A stretch of DNA of 52,500 nt. Source: Neocallimastix lanati (nom. inval.). Taxonomy: Eukaryota; Neocallimastigomycota; Neocallimastigomycetes; Neocallimastigales; Neocallimastigaceae. The position numbers and the translations under genes are program-made. Location: the NCBI GenBank assembly GCA_016946835.1, contig JACVTC010000087.1, forward strand, positions 430,001 through 482,500, read 5' to 3'. Positions within the stretch are counted from its first letter, which is position 1. Every line of letters begins with the position of its first letter. The notes beneath the pieces were generated by a model, which worked only from the letters and a program-made list of their open reading frames with translations, did no database searches and had not been told where the DNA came from. Positions 15,500 through 26,258 of this stretch are shown here, piece after piece.

Positions 15500-16380
15500 T
15501 TCATAGATAACGAACCTACACCTTCAGATGACAAGAGTTCTATTTAAAAGGAATTCTTAGTCTGGATTAGGGTTTGAATTGACTATCTGAAAGAAATTAT
15601 GGTCTTCTCCTTCAGAAGCAATGGCTCTGCTAGCCTGTCTTACTGCGTTTTTCAGCATTGACGCTCCTGGTGAGTTTGCGCTTATACCGTCAGAATAATA
15701 ACCCTTGTCGAGTACTTACCTGAGGCATAATATCGGTAAAGAGATCGCACCAAGAATGGTGCTTTAAAATAATCACCAGAAATAACTTGGTTCTTAAACA
15801 AAATATCCCATTCCCTTTTATAATTTAAATCAATAATATATACATCTCTTCCACCAAGAAGGAAGTTATATAATTGGTATATATATTTACACACTCATTA
15901 TTCAGAAAGTTACTAATATTAACACGAATTTCACCAATTGAACTATTCACTATATTATTTAGTAACGATATTATTATTTTCTATTATTAATATTATTATT
16001 AATATTTCCACTATCAATACTATTACTATTATTAATAAAATTATTTCTATTGTTATTATTATTAATATTACATACTTTGGTACTACTATCAGAATCTGAA
16101 CTTGATTCTACATTATTCATATCTGTGACAACAGTTTTTACATTACTATTTGATATTGGACAAAATTTAGAAATGATAATTAATTTTTCATAAAGAATTT
16201 CAATATCCTTAAAATATTTTATTCAAATATCACGAAAAAGATGGCATTTTAGAAAACCAATGTTCCAATCAAGGATGACTATTTTTTCTATAACACCAAG
16301 GGCATCGTATATTTATTTGCATTTTTTACACATTAGAAGCTGCTTCCGTAGTCCATAAGTGAGTAGTAGTTAACAAAAGT
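15500..16380 (-). pseudogene. Retroelement gag-like coding remnant
   Basis: The minus strand holds coding-like stretches in several frames. From 5' to 3' these are: a Cys-containing piece with CPWCYRKNSH (about 16310-16270); a Ser/Asp-rich piece CPISNSNVKTVVTDMNN (about 16165-16110) ending in poly-Asn; a 70-codon open frame at 15894-15682 containing YIIDLNYKREWDILF and APFLVRSLYRYYASG; and a shifted continuation SPGASMLKNAVRQASRAIA (about 15672-15610), ending PNPD-stop near 15565. Zinc-finger-like cysteines, low-complexity Asn and the position beside integrase fragments suggest a gag-type region of a retroelement. I do not recognise the family. Confidence 0.45.
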
Positions 16381-16399
16381 CTTTTCAAGTAAAATTCTT

Positions 16400-16508
16400 A
16401 TCTGATAACCTTGTTTGTTTGTTCCTTTAGTGGGTCTTGCAGCAATATCAAAAGGTTGCTGATCTTCTCTTCCATATACCAGCCTGAAACTCGAATGGTT
16501 AATGACTG

Positions 16509-16545
<37 letters not shown>

Positions 16546-17310
16546 GTAGTATGAAAGGCCTATAGAGCCAAAGGTAGTACCCTAGTACTTCATCCCATTT
16601 CCATTTCCTTGTGTCTTTCATTTAGTAACCTAAGTAATTTTCCTATTTCCTTATTTCTATTTTCTGTGAGATCATTAGTTTTCAGAATGATAAGTTAAGT
16701 AGTACTGAATTTCACCTATACATCATAAAAGATCAAGAAAATTATTTTGGTCCTATCTGAAGTAAATTGGACACTACTATCTGTAGTAATCATTTGGAGG
16801 GGTACTCCATAGCGTGGCGCGGAAAACATGGATAAGAAATTTTTTATAACTTCTTTAGAGGTCACATTTTCCCTGTGGGTTCAGCTTCGATCCATTTGGT
16901 AAAAGTCATCAACCATCACGATGATATATTGATTATTATTAGAAGTTTTCTCTAAGGGACCAATGATATTAATACTGAGATGAGTAAAGGGTCCTTTCCA
17001 CTTCAAGTTGGAATATCTTCTATTGGTTTTTGGATATGGTTGGAATTTTATTCAATTGGCGTGCCCTTTTCGTATATAGCTACTAGTCCTCTTAAATATC
17101 ATTATCATTTACCATACCATTCCCAGTAATAACTTTTCTTAAGTCGTTAATAAGTTTTTGTGATAACCTTCATGAATTAATTTAGTGAGCTTTACAAAAT
17201 TAACTTTTTTTTTTTTATTCATTGAGATTCAGTAACTTAATTTTCAGTGGATGCTTTTTCCCATCAATGAAGCCTGATCAACACCATCAATTGTCGTAAA
17301 AAATTTGATA
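16400..17310 (-). mobile_element. Decayed Ty3/gypsy-like pol fragment: HHCC zinc finger and integrase core
   Basis: In minus-strand order: LTKLIHEGYHK (about 17195-17165, the His-His half of the HHCC finger); PLEKTSNNNQYIIVMVDDF (about 16962-16906, first catalytic Asp); NVTSKEVIKNFLSMFSA then RYGVPLQMITTDSSVQF (about 16870-16770, second catalytic Asp region); NDLTENRNKE (about 16677-16648, including the position of the catalytic Glu); and FRLVYGREDQQPFDIAARPT (about 16490-16430). The order and motifs match a Ty3/gypsy integrase. Frameshifts, internal stops and a long poly-T insert (16511-16544) show that it is dead. RT and RNase H are not found next to it. Confidence 0.88.
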
Positions 17311-17900
17311 TAAAATACATGTAATAATTTTATAAAAAAATTTGATATATATCTTAATAACTTAATAATTGAATATTATATTTGTGAGTATATTGAACAA
17401 AAAACAAAAAAAATATTTTAAATGAAAAATTTAATTATTTAACCAAATTAAATATAATTTGTAGTAATTAAATTTTAAATTTTATTGAAAAAAAATTTTT
17501 TTATTATATTTTATTTACATTTGCATTCGTTATGAATTTTATTAAAATTTTTGAAATGAATCATTGAGATGAGTGTGTAATTCATTAATAAATGTTGTTG
17601 ATATATATTTTTCATGTTTAAATTATTTATTTATTGAATAATGGTATAAATTGAAATTTGAATTTAATTTTTTCAAATGTTTTTTTTTTTTAAAAAAAAA
17701 ATTTAATTAATAATTCTTGATAGTCTGGGTCATTTTCTATTAACTGGAGCAGGTTACCCAGTGTTAAGCTAGTCAATGTTTGTACCTAATTTTATAGTCA
17801 TATCTTTTTTTTTTCTTCTTTCTTTCTTTATAGTTAATCTTAAAATTAACAATTTCAATGATTTCAGAAGTAGTTTTCTTTGTATTTTTTCCTATTTTTT
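17311..17900. other. AT-rich spacer between retroelement fragments
   Basis: Largely featureless. A slightly GC-richer island at 17720-17805 may belong to the neighbouring gypsy relic but could not be assigned. Confidence 0.5.
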
Positions 17901-17929
17901 TTTTTTTTTTTTAAATATTTCAGGAATAG

Positions 17930-18250
17930 ATAATATAGAGTTCTAACTCAAAAAACATGGTAAATTGGGTGATGTTTTGACTTCGAAATGTCAATATTTT
18001 ATAATTACTATAAGGTAAAAAATTTTCCAAGACTTTAATAAGGACCATACTTATGTGGAGCAAATTTATGATTTTCAAGTAGTAGCAAATACTGGAGGGG
18101 CATTAATCCAAACTTCTTTTTTTTTTTTTTTTTTTTTTTTTTAATGGTTTTCTTTAAATTCTGAAGCGACTATTCTTTTCTTGTCAGCTTGTCTTTTATA
18201 TAAAAGTTCTTGTGAACGAAGAAAAAATTAAAATTAGAATTAGTACCATT
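17930..18250 (-). mobile_element. Decayed Ty3/gypsy integrase C-terminus (GPY/F module)
   Basis: The minus strand reads YKRQADKKRIVASEFK (about 18210-18160), as in the ADKKR..xxFxxGDxVWL segment that follows a gypsy integrase core. It is followed by VWINAPP (about 18112), KYGPY with SLGKF (about 18050-18010, the GPY/F motif) and HHPIYHVF (about 17975, for the family IHPVFHVS). Poly-T insertions and frame changes break it. It lies 5' of the integrase core at 16400-17310 on the same strand, so it must come from another copy or a rearrangement. Confidence 0.75.
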
Positions 18251-18399
18251 AAATTAGAAAATATCATCGATTGATGGATTAAAACTATAGTTAATAAAGA
18301 ATCAAGTTTGTTTGGTAGATTCATTAATAGTATAATTATAAACGAATTCTGCAAGATGTAACCTTTAGGGGGAAAGTACTAATATACAATCAATAAATT

Positions 18400-19540
18400 C
18401 TAGTTATAATAATAATAATAATAATAATTCTTATAATAGTATTAATAACAACAATAACAATAATAAGAATTATCAGAATAATTATAATACTAATAATAAT
18501 ATTAATAATATTAATAATTGTAGTATGAATAATAATGGCCTTTTAGATAGTAATGCTAACAAAAAAAAGAAGTATTCAAGAAGATGAAGACTCAGATAAT
18601 GATTCAGATATTCAATCATTAAATATAAGAAAAAAAAAATTATCAAAAAAAAAAAAATGTTAAATATTTAATAAAAAGTATAAAATCTTACAATATTATA
18701 ATACAATGTCCAAATACATATAATGAAGCTATGAATTCAAAAAGATTCGAAAGAATAGAACCTAACAATAAAAGAGTTAAATTAATATTAATAGTATTCC
18801 AATAAAAAAAATTTTTCAAATATTATAGATACTAGATGAGTACCTAGTAATTAAAAGTGATAATATCAATAATAAAAAAAAAAGAAGCAAGAGTAACTGC
18901 AAAAAATTGTCAACAAAAGGGAGGTGAAAATTTTTATTTCCACTTTATTCATCTACAACACAATCAAATAGTTTAAGAATCACCATCGCAATTGCATCAA
19001 TAAACAGGTGGAATTTAAAACAATTAGATATCAAAGTGGCATATTTAAAATACTGATATTAATGAAAACTATTTATGTAAAAATTCCCACAAGGCTATAA
19101 AAACTAAAATCTAATAACAGTAATAAAGTATGATTATTGAAAAAAAAAAAAAAAAAAAAACTTATTCAAAAAAATAACTAATAAAAATATTTTTAATAAA
19201 AATAAAAGTAGATAATAAAGCCTCCGTAGCAATAGCTAAAGATGAAAATGCATATGGAAAGTGTAAACATATTCGATGCAAGATATATAAATATATTCAA
19301 TTAAAAATAAAAAAAAAAAAAAAGAATATAAAATTGGAATATGTTAGAGTAAGTGATATGCTTGAAGATCCTTTAACAAAACCGGTATTAATATTAAAAA
19401 ATGTTTAATGATAAAATTTTTTTGATGATTGACATAAACTTTAATTAAATAAATAGATTATAAAATGTATATATAAATATAAATAATAAAATCTTATAAA
19501 GACATAATGTAGGGGGAATATTAAAATATAGTAAATAAAA
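18400..19540 (+). mobile_element. Decayed Ty1/copia-like retrotransposon: RT, RNase H end, PPT and 3' LTR start
   Basis: An Asn-rich stretch (about 18405-18530) precedes pol. Pol blocks across shifting frames: PNTYNEAMNSKRFERIE (about 18710-18760, RT entry); ARVTAKNCQQKGGENFYF (about 18890-18940, for ARLVAKGYxQxxGxDYxxTF); WNLKQLDIKVAYL (about 19011-19050, carrying the first catalytic Asp); FPQGYKN (about 19085); VDNKASVAIAKDENA (about 19208-19255); and DPLTKP (about 19365-19385). A purine tract TGTAGGGGGAATATT at about 19507-19521 matches the copia PPT-LTR junction. Everything upstream of RT (protease, integrase) is unrecognisable. Confidence 0.88.
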
Positions 19541-20290
19541 ATTAAGCACATTATGCTTTATTATATGCTTAATTATAAATAAAATTAATATAAAATACAT
19601 GAAATAATTATCATTTAGAAAGGGATTCTTCTTTATTAAATAAAAAAAAATAAATATTATTATTTAATAAAATATATATATTATAAAATATTAAATTTGA
19701 GCTTCATCTTCCATCAGATGAAGAGTCTCATTGAAGATATCATAAATATAAAAAAGTAATATTATATATTATATAATCGTATATTTACTAAAATAAAAAT
19801 TTAATTTAGATTTATTTCATAATAAATAAATAAATAAATATTAAAATAAATTAATAAAAATTTTTATTAAAAATTTAATGTTTAAAATCATGGGTAGAAA
19901 AAGAACTCAAGAAAAAAGAAATCTTTGAAATAAGTTCCATTTCTTCATTCACCCATTCTAATGAGTAAAAAAATAATGAAACAAATAAGAATGATGGCAA
20001 GGTTCATCAAAAGGAAATTTTATTAACAAATATTGACTATAAAGATTTTTTTTAATTTAATCCGTGTTTAATTATAAAGATTTTAAATTAAATACATCAA
20101 ATTTTGAAGACTGCTTTTATTCAACGAAAACGTCATCTAATCGCACAAGACTTTGAAAGAATTCATCTATGAACTTTTTTAAACTTAATTACTACTATAA
20201 ATTTTTTAAAATTAAACACAATAAAAAAAATATATATATATTTTAATACAAATTTCCATTTATTAATATTTATTATATATTTATAATTTA
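19541..20290. other. Spacer, possibly copia LTR remnant, with a hairpin
   Basis: Follows the copia PPT, so part may be a decayed LTR. Contains an 8-bp inverted repeat CTTCATCT / AGATGAAG (19702-19709 / 19716-19723). A short coding-like start MGRKRTQEKRN lies near 19890-19925 and then stops. No gene is recognised. Confidence 0.45.
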
Positions 20291-20293
20291 TAA

Positions 20294-20740
20294 TAGTTAG
20301 GACGATACAGGTCACTGTAGAGGGCGGGGTTCGAATCCTCGGCATGGCACCAAATAATCGGATGAGGTTTCTATCCTGGGATATCATGAGACCACACGTG
20401 ATGTTCATAAGGCTTTCCCTCAAATGATTATTTCACCCAACCCTGATACTACGCTTTGAATTGAAGCATAGACCTTGATGATTGTAAATTTCCAATCGCC
20501 AATGATTACACCCACTAGGGAGGAGTTAATGATTCCGTTCTGATGCTCGTGGTCATTAGAGATATATGTAGGAACGTTAGGAATGCATCTCCGGGCAGTG
20601 TGTAACGACGATTGAGAGCGGCGAAGCTGATACAGTATGCCAATAACTCATCACCTTACAGTTAATTAATAACTGTATGGCCATATGGGAGATGGGTACC
20701 CATATGTGCAAGTCTATGTTTTTTTTTTTTTTTTTTTTTT
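20294..20740 (+). ncRNA. Candidate RNA polymerase III non-coding RNA, family unknown
   Basis: A roughly 425-bp island of near-balanced base composition in an extremely AT-rich setting. A perfect B box GGTTCGAATCC lies at 20328-20338. An A-box-like TAGTTAGGACG lies at 20294-20304, at tRNA-like spacing. The B box sits in a plausible T arm (CGGGG-TTCGAAT-CCTCG), but the upstream bases give no matching acceptor stem, so it is not a normal tRNA. Downstream are clean hairpins: ATCATG/CGTGAT (about 20381-20402, one G-T pair), TACAGTT/AACTGTA (20657-20663 / 20671-20677) and CATATGGG/CCCATATG (20682-20689 / 20699-20706). A run of 22 T (20719-20740) follows, a pol III terminator. The layout resembles pol III RNAs with a tRNA-like leader, such as yeast RNase P RNA. 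I could not find diagnostic motifs of RNase P, RNase MRP, SRP or U3 RNA. Confidence 0.6.
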
Positions 20741-20865
20741 TATAATTTATAATAAATTTTTAGAAAAATTCTAAAGAATAATCCAAATGATACCAAATAA
20801 AAAGTATGATAAAAAAAGGAAAAAAGAAGATTAATCAAAATTTTTTAATCCATGCATTCTATTAA

Positions 20866-20916
<51 letters not shown>

Positions 20917-21323
20917 TTATATATTTTTAAATTTATACCAAATATATTTTAATTCATGAATCATATAGTAACCGAAAATACTTTGAAAAATTAAAATAAA
21001 ATTAAAATAGTGTTTGTTTGTTTGTTTGTTTGTTTTTTATTAGGTTATATGAATATATTAATATAATTAATATTATTGATATAATAACAGTATTTAGTTT
21101 CAATTTATTTTATAATTGATTATATATTATTACTAATTATTTCATGTTATGTCTATTGAGTTATTTTTTTAATTATTTATTTATAGAGATTGTTATTAAT
21201 TTATATATTTATTTATAATTAATATTTTATTTATATAATTGTTAATATACATTTTATTATTATTATAAGCAAGAAAATTAAAAATCATTGAAAATATTTA
21301 AATATAATATTTATTATGAAATT

Positions 21324-21408
<85 letters not shown>

Positions 21409-21564
21409 AAATTTCAATAATTATATAATAGAAATTTATAAATTTAAGAGGATAAATCGATATGTAATGTTTACTGATAAATAAAAAAAAAAAAATAAAC
21501 TATAAAAAAAATAAAAATCGTGTATTATATAAAATAAAATAAATTAGATAATAATTATTATGCT
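20741..21564. other. AT-rich intergenic DNA
   Basis: Contains poly-T/poly-A (20877-20915), a (TTTG)n run (21012-21034), a long (TA)n array (about 21328-21377) and poly-T (21379-21404). No gene seen. Confidence 0.75.
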
Positions 21565-22331
21565 TTAAAACATATATAAACTTTTTTCTCTTCCAACGGT
21601 TGTTTTTTCTGAATGACCTGAGAGTAAGGTGACATCCTCTGGTAATTTAAATATTTTTTCAAGAATACTCACTTTTAAATCTTTATCATTACCACCAAAA
21701 TAACGCGTGGTGCCAATACTATCTTTAAAAATTGTATCTCCAACAAAAGCTAACTTATTATATTCATCATAAAATACAACTGAATCAGGGGTATGACCTG
21801 GGGTATGGATAACACGTAGTTGAACATTAGGGTTAGAAGATAGAGAAAATATTTTACCATTTTTGAAGTATTGGCCATCGTTCAATATCACATTTCTTTC
21901 ACAGTATCTTGAAAGATTATAATGCGTACTTTTTAAGTATAATTCTCCTTTTTCATGAACAAAATAAGGAATATTTAACTTATTATATAATTCTTCTACT
22001 GCACCGGTATGATCAAAATGTCCATGGGTTAGTAAAATTTTCTCAATAGTCCAATTATTATTTTTAATAATTCGAATTAATTTATCAGGTTCAGCTCCAG
22101 GATCTAATAAAAATCCATGGTTGGTCTTCTCATCAATATAGAAATAGGAGTTTGTATCAAAAACATCATGAACTAATACTCTTTTAACTGCTACCTTACC
22201 ATGATCTTTTTTTGAATCGTTATTGTTAATTGGAGTAGAATAGCCATCATCTGCAATTTTAATCTTTATATTATATTAATATAATAATATATATTTATAT
22301 ATAAAAAATTGTATATTAATTATTTACTCAT
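21565..22331 (-). CDS. Metallo-beta-lactamase-fold hydrolase, glyoxalase II-like
   Basis: A metal-dependent hydrolase of the MBL fold; members split thioesters such as hydroxyacyl-glutathione, but the substrate here is not shown. Zinc ligands are visible: THGHFDHTG (HxHxDH), HTPGHTPDS (third-site His), FVGDTIF (bridging Asp) and LSGHSEKTTVGREK (last His). Met starts in a four-base first exon ATGA (22331-22328), followed by a GTAAAT donor. A 77-nt intron ends TTGCAG, and exon 2 (22250-21565) joins in phase 1, giving 229 aa beginning MNDGYSTP. Without this splice, exon 2 has no in-frame ATG upstream of the motif. No signal peptide is seen, so it is probably cytosolic. It lies about 300 bp from, and in line with, the first of seven FrnE-like thiol oxidoreductases, so a shared redox or thiol role is possible but only inferred from position. 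Confidence 0.85.
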
Positions 22332-22433
22332 TATAGATTGTATATATTTATATTTTAAATATAGAACTTATATTAAGTATTTTTGTTATTAATATTAATA
22401 TATCTAAGATTAATAATTAATTTTTTTTTTTTT

Positions 22434-22467
<34 letters not shown>

Positions 22468-22629
22468 TATATATATTTATAATTAATTTTACATTATCTA
22501 TTGTTTTATAGATATAACAATTCTTCAAAATTTTCCTTTTTTTTTTTTTTATTGATTAATTTATTATTTCTTCATTTTCTTTATTTTTCTATACTAAAAT
22601 GTTTATTACTATGATAATTTTAATAATAA

Positions 22630-23334
22630 TTAATTGTTATTACTACTTCTACATACCAATCCAGATTTTGTAATTTCAAGTTTATTTTCCAATGCATCAA
22701 TAAATAATTTCTTTAACATTTCCTCATTTTGACAACCAGTAATAGAAAATTTATTGTTTATAACAATATATGGAACGCCTTGAATATCCATTTTTTTGGC
22801 TTCACGTTCATCCTTTCTTACTTCATCAATAAACTCATCACTTCCGAGCATATGGACAATATCTTTTTCTTCTAAACCAACTTCTTTTCCAATGTTTATT
22901 AAAACATTTTTATCAGAGAGTTCTAAATTTTTAGAGAAATATCCATCAAATAATAGATATATAACTCTATCCACATCTTTTCCTTTACTTTTTGCTAATT
23001 TTGTTAAACGATGAGCATCAATCGTATTCGTATTGATAGTATCTGTAAATTGAAAATCTATTCCTTCCTTTTTCCCAAGTTTAGATAATTCTTCTATTTT
23101 ATTTTTAGCTTCCTCAAGGCTTATTCCATATCTTTGAGATATATATTCATTAGTATTTCTAGAAACTTTTGGACCAGAATTGGAGTCTATTTCCAGAGAC
23201 TTCATCTTAATATTAACTCTATCTTTTATTTTCATATCTTTTAATATAGACCTTAATCTTTTTTCTCCAATATAGCAATATGGAGAAGAATAATCGGACC
23301 AATAAACAACGTTTATCTTATTTAATGTCTCCAT
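22630..23334 (-). CDS. FrnE/DsbA-family protein, copy 1, divergent and lacking both cysteine pairs
   Basis: DsbA-like thioredoxin-fold protein of the FrnE type, 234 aa, single exon. Start ATG at 23334 follows AAAA. It keeps the fold landmarks VYWSDY, IGEKRL, DAHRLTKLA, LLFDGYF and the cis-Pro loop GVPYIVIN (Pro188). The active site reads SSPYC instead of ACPYC, so Cys17 is Ser and only Cys20 remains. The tail ends VCRSSNNN, keeping Cys228 but losing the second Cys of the CX4C pair and the terminal His. It cannot do standard CXXC dithiol exchange; monothiol, chaperone or pseudoenzyme roles are open. It is the most divergent paralogue and the one nearest the MBL hydrolase. A TATAAAAGGG box lies about 270 bp upstream (minus strand, 23603-23612). 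Confidence 0.93.
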   Translation of the reverse strand: METLNKINVVYWSDYSSPYCYIGEKRLRSILKDMKIKDRVNIKMKSLEIDSNSGPKVSRNTNEYISQRYGISLEEAKNKIEELSKLGKKEGIDFQFTDTINTNTIDAHRLTKLAKSKGKDVDRVIYLLFDGYFSKNLELSDKNVLINIGKEVGLEEKDIVHMLGSDEFIDEVRKDEREAKKMDIQGVPYIVINNKFSITGCQNEEMLKKLFIDALENKLEITKSGLVCRSSNNN

Positions 23335-25553
23335 TTTTAATTTGTATTATATTAGTAGTTTATTAATTTATATTCTTTTTGTATTTTCTTGTTATTTTAT
23401 TATATCTTTTTATAACAACTTAATTTTATTAATTTATTTTTTTCTTGAGTTTACTTATGAAATATTTATATTTTATATATTTTTTGTTTATTATTTTTTT
23501 TTTTTTTTGTTTTTAAAACTTTTATAGAACTCTTATTATTAAAGTAATTTAATTTATATAAAAAAATTTATGATGATAAATAATTACAAAGAAAAAAAAT
23601 GTCCCTTTTATATTTTTTTTTTTTTTTATTTATTAAATAAATAATAATTTTTGTTTTTCTGTTAATTGGCCTATATAGTTAATTTTTATAAATTGAAATT
23701 TTAATTATTAATCTTTTCCATTTAAAAATAGAAAAATATATATAATATATATATATATAATATATATATATAATATATATAATAATATTTATAAAATATT
23801 AATGTAATTTATAATTTGTAATATAATTTTTTTTTTTTTTTTTTTTTTAATCTATATCTATAATTTCCGCTATTTCCGTTACAAATTAATTAATTAAACC
23901 TAATCTGTAATTATATTTTATAATACTAATTATGAGGATTAATCTTTGTAAATTTAATAATATTTTTTTTTTTAAAACTGTCTTATAAAAGAAAAGAAAA
24001 GAAAAGTAACCAAAAATATTTTAATATAATTAATAATAAAAATTTTTTGTATATTTAGTAAATCTTTATCGTATTATTTAATAATTATAATAATAATAAT
24101 CATAATTAGTAATAATACAAAATATAATGATAAAAATGTATTGTCTTTTTATTTTATATAAATTCAGTAAATAAAAATAAAAGAAATCTTTTTTTTATCT
24201 CTTTAATAAAAGTTAATGTAAGTTAATAAAAATTTTAATTTATACTTCAAACATAAATATGCTAATTTTTTTTTTTTTTTTTTTTTTTTTTGCTAAGCAA
24301 ATGCAAATTAAATATTAATTATATGATATTAATATTTATTAAATAAAAATCATTTTTATTTTATTATAAATTGCAATATAAATAATTATTAATAAATAAA
24401 TATTTTATCTAATTAATAATAACTATAAAAAAAATTATAAAAAGTAAATAAAAAGATAATAATAAAAAAAATTATAAAAATAAAAATAATTTTAAATGAA
24501 ATATATAAAAGCTCCTCTATATATAAATTTTTAATATATGTAATTTTAATATAGAATCATATTAATACTTTTTTTAATTTATAAATTCTTCTTTTTATAT
24601 ATATATATATATATATATTTTATTAAATAAAAAATTATGTATAAATTTGATTAGTTAATTTAATTCCGAATACATTTATATTTCAAATTTCATTTTTTCT
24701 TATTTATATTAAAATATATATATAGATAGATATATATTATTAATATTTTAATATTTTATTTTTTTATTATTATAAAAATTTTATAACTAAATAAATGTTA
24801 TATATATATAATTTACACAAATAAAAAAAAATGTTTGAATACTTAAAAGTTTATAATATATCATTATAAAAAACAATATTAAAAGCTTAATTAAGATTTA
24901 AAGTTTGTTTTTATTCCATAAAAAAAATATTAATTTTATAATATAATAATTTATTAAATAAAAAAAAAATTGTAAATTTTTTTACTAAATGATTAATTTT
25001 TGAATAATCCATAAAAGTTGGATGGTGTATTTTTAATTGTAGAATCAATTTTTTAATTCAAACTATTCATTTGTTATAAAAACTCTAGCTTTTCTCTACT
25101 AAAATACCTTTTCATAATTGATCGAAAATTTTAATTATATATACATATATATATAGATATATTTAATAAGAATGAAAATAAAATTATTTAAAATACATTT
25201 ATAATACATCATTTAATTTAAGGTTAACTTTATCATTTTATATATAATATATATTCATTCAATATATTTTAATACAATATATGTTTATTAAATTATTTTA
25301 TTTATTAAAATACATTTAACTCTAAAAAATAAAAAATTTTCATAAATTTTCATTAAAGGTTATAGAAGATTTATAAATATTTATTAATTTATTTAATAAT
25401 ACATTAATTAAAAATTGATTTAATTTATATAAAAATTGTAAAAAAAAAATTTTTAAATAATAGTAATTTTTATTTATTATATTATATTTTTTTTTTTTTA
25501 ATTTTTTTTTATTTAGTAATTTAAATATAAAAATTTCATATTTTTAGTATGTT
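23335..25553. other. AT-rich intergenic DNA between copies 1 and 2
   Basis: Apart from the upstream motifs listed separately, only homopolymers, (TA)n and low-complexity frames are seen. Unusually long spacing (2.2 kb) for so small a gene. Confidence 0.75.
23865..24300 (-). promoter_or_regulatory. Upstream motif set of FrnE-like copy 1
   Basis: Paired TTCCG boxes nine bases apart (23865-23869 and 23874-23878) and a near-palindrome TTGCTAAGCAA (24290-24300). Both recur upstream of five other copies. Here they are about 420 bp apart, wider than in the others. Function is inferred from recurrence only. Confidence 0.5.
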
Positions 25554-26258
25554 TTAATGACATCCATCAGGACCACATACCATTCCAACACCAGAGGTTT
25601 CAAGTTGATCGTCTAAAACATTCATTAAAACACTTTTCATGTCTTCTCTACTTTCGCAACCTGATATAGTAAATTTATCATTAATGACAAAGTATGGAAC
25701 ACCATGAATTCCCATCCTGTAAGCTTCTGTCTCTTCCTTTCTAACTTCATCAGTGAATTTATCACTATCAAGCATTTCAGTAATTTCTTTTTCTTCTAAA
25801 CTAACTTCTTTTCCAATTTTGATAAGAACAGATCTATCTGAAAGAACTAAATTCTTAGTGAAATAGGCATCAAATAAAAGATAAATAATTTTATCAACAT
25901 CTTTTCCTTTACTTTCTGCTAATTTGGTTAAACGATGGGCATCAAGCATATTTGTATATAAGGTATCAGCATATCTGAAATCAATTCCTTCGTCTCTTCC
26001 TAATTTAGATATTTGATCTATTTGACGTCTTGCACCTTCAAGAGTCATTCCATATTTTTTGGCAAATCTTTCATCAGTTTTTGTTTCAACCTTTGGACTA
26101 GCATTAGGATTTAATTCAAATGCCTTCATTTTGAAACTAACCAAATCCTCTATTTTCATTTCCTTTAAAACAGATTCTAATCTTTTTTCCCCAATATAAC
26201 AGTATGGGCAAGCATAATCAGACCAATAAACAATATTAATTTTCTTTGAAGCGTCCAT
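25554..26258 (-). CDS. FrnE/DsbA-family thiol oxidoreductase, copy 2
   Basis: Thioredoxin-fold dithiol oxidoreductase or isomerase of the FrnE branch of DsbA proteins, which act on protein or small-molecule disulfides. 234 aa, single exon, no signal peptide. Active site CPYC (Cys17, Cys20), cis-Pro188 in GVPYFVIN, and a terminal CGPDGCH giving a CX4C pair (Cys228, Cys233). A C-terminal CX4C motif is known in Deinococcus FrnE, where it is redox active. Cys201 (SGC) occupies the position where FrnE proteins usually show GA. A TATAAAAAGG box lies about 155 bp upstream (minus strand, about 26411-26420). Confidence 0.96.
   Translation of the reverse strand: MDASKKINIVYWSDYACPYCYIGEKRLESVLKEMKIEDLVSFKMKAFELNPNASPKVETKTDERFAKKYGMTLEGARRQIDQISKLGRDEGIDFRYADTLYTNMLDAHRLTKLAESKGKDVDKIIYLLFDAYFTKNLVLSDRSVLIKIGKEVSLEEKEITEMLDSDKFTDEVRKEETEAYRMGIHGVPYFVINDKFTISGCESREDMKSVLMNVLDDQLETSGVGMVCGPDGCH

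Noticed and set aside
20285-20360. A standard tRNA gene around the B box
   Set aside because: The T arm folds, but the 7-bp acceptor strand GCATGGC after it has no complement about 65 bases upstream, and no anticodon arm was found.
20163-20423. 86-codon minus-strand frame across the GC-rich island
   Set aside because: It lies antisense to the B-box locus, has no family resemblance and half is low-complexity AT translation.
22796-23014. Plus-strand frames inside the FrnE-like genes (also 27958-28176)
   Set aside because: Shadows of the conserved minus-strand coding sequence.
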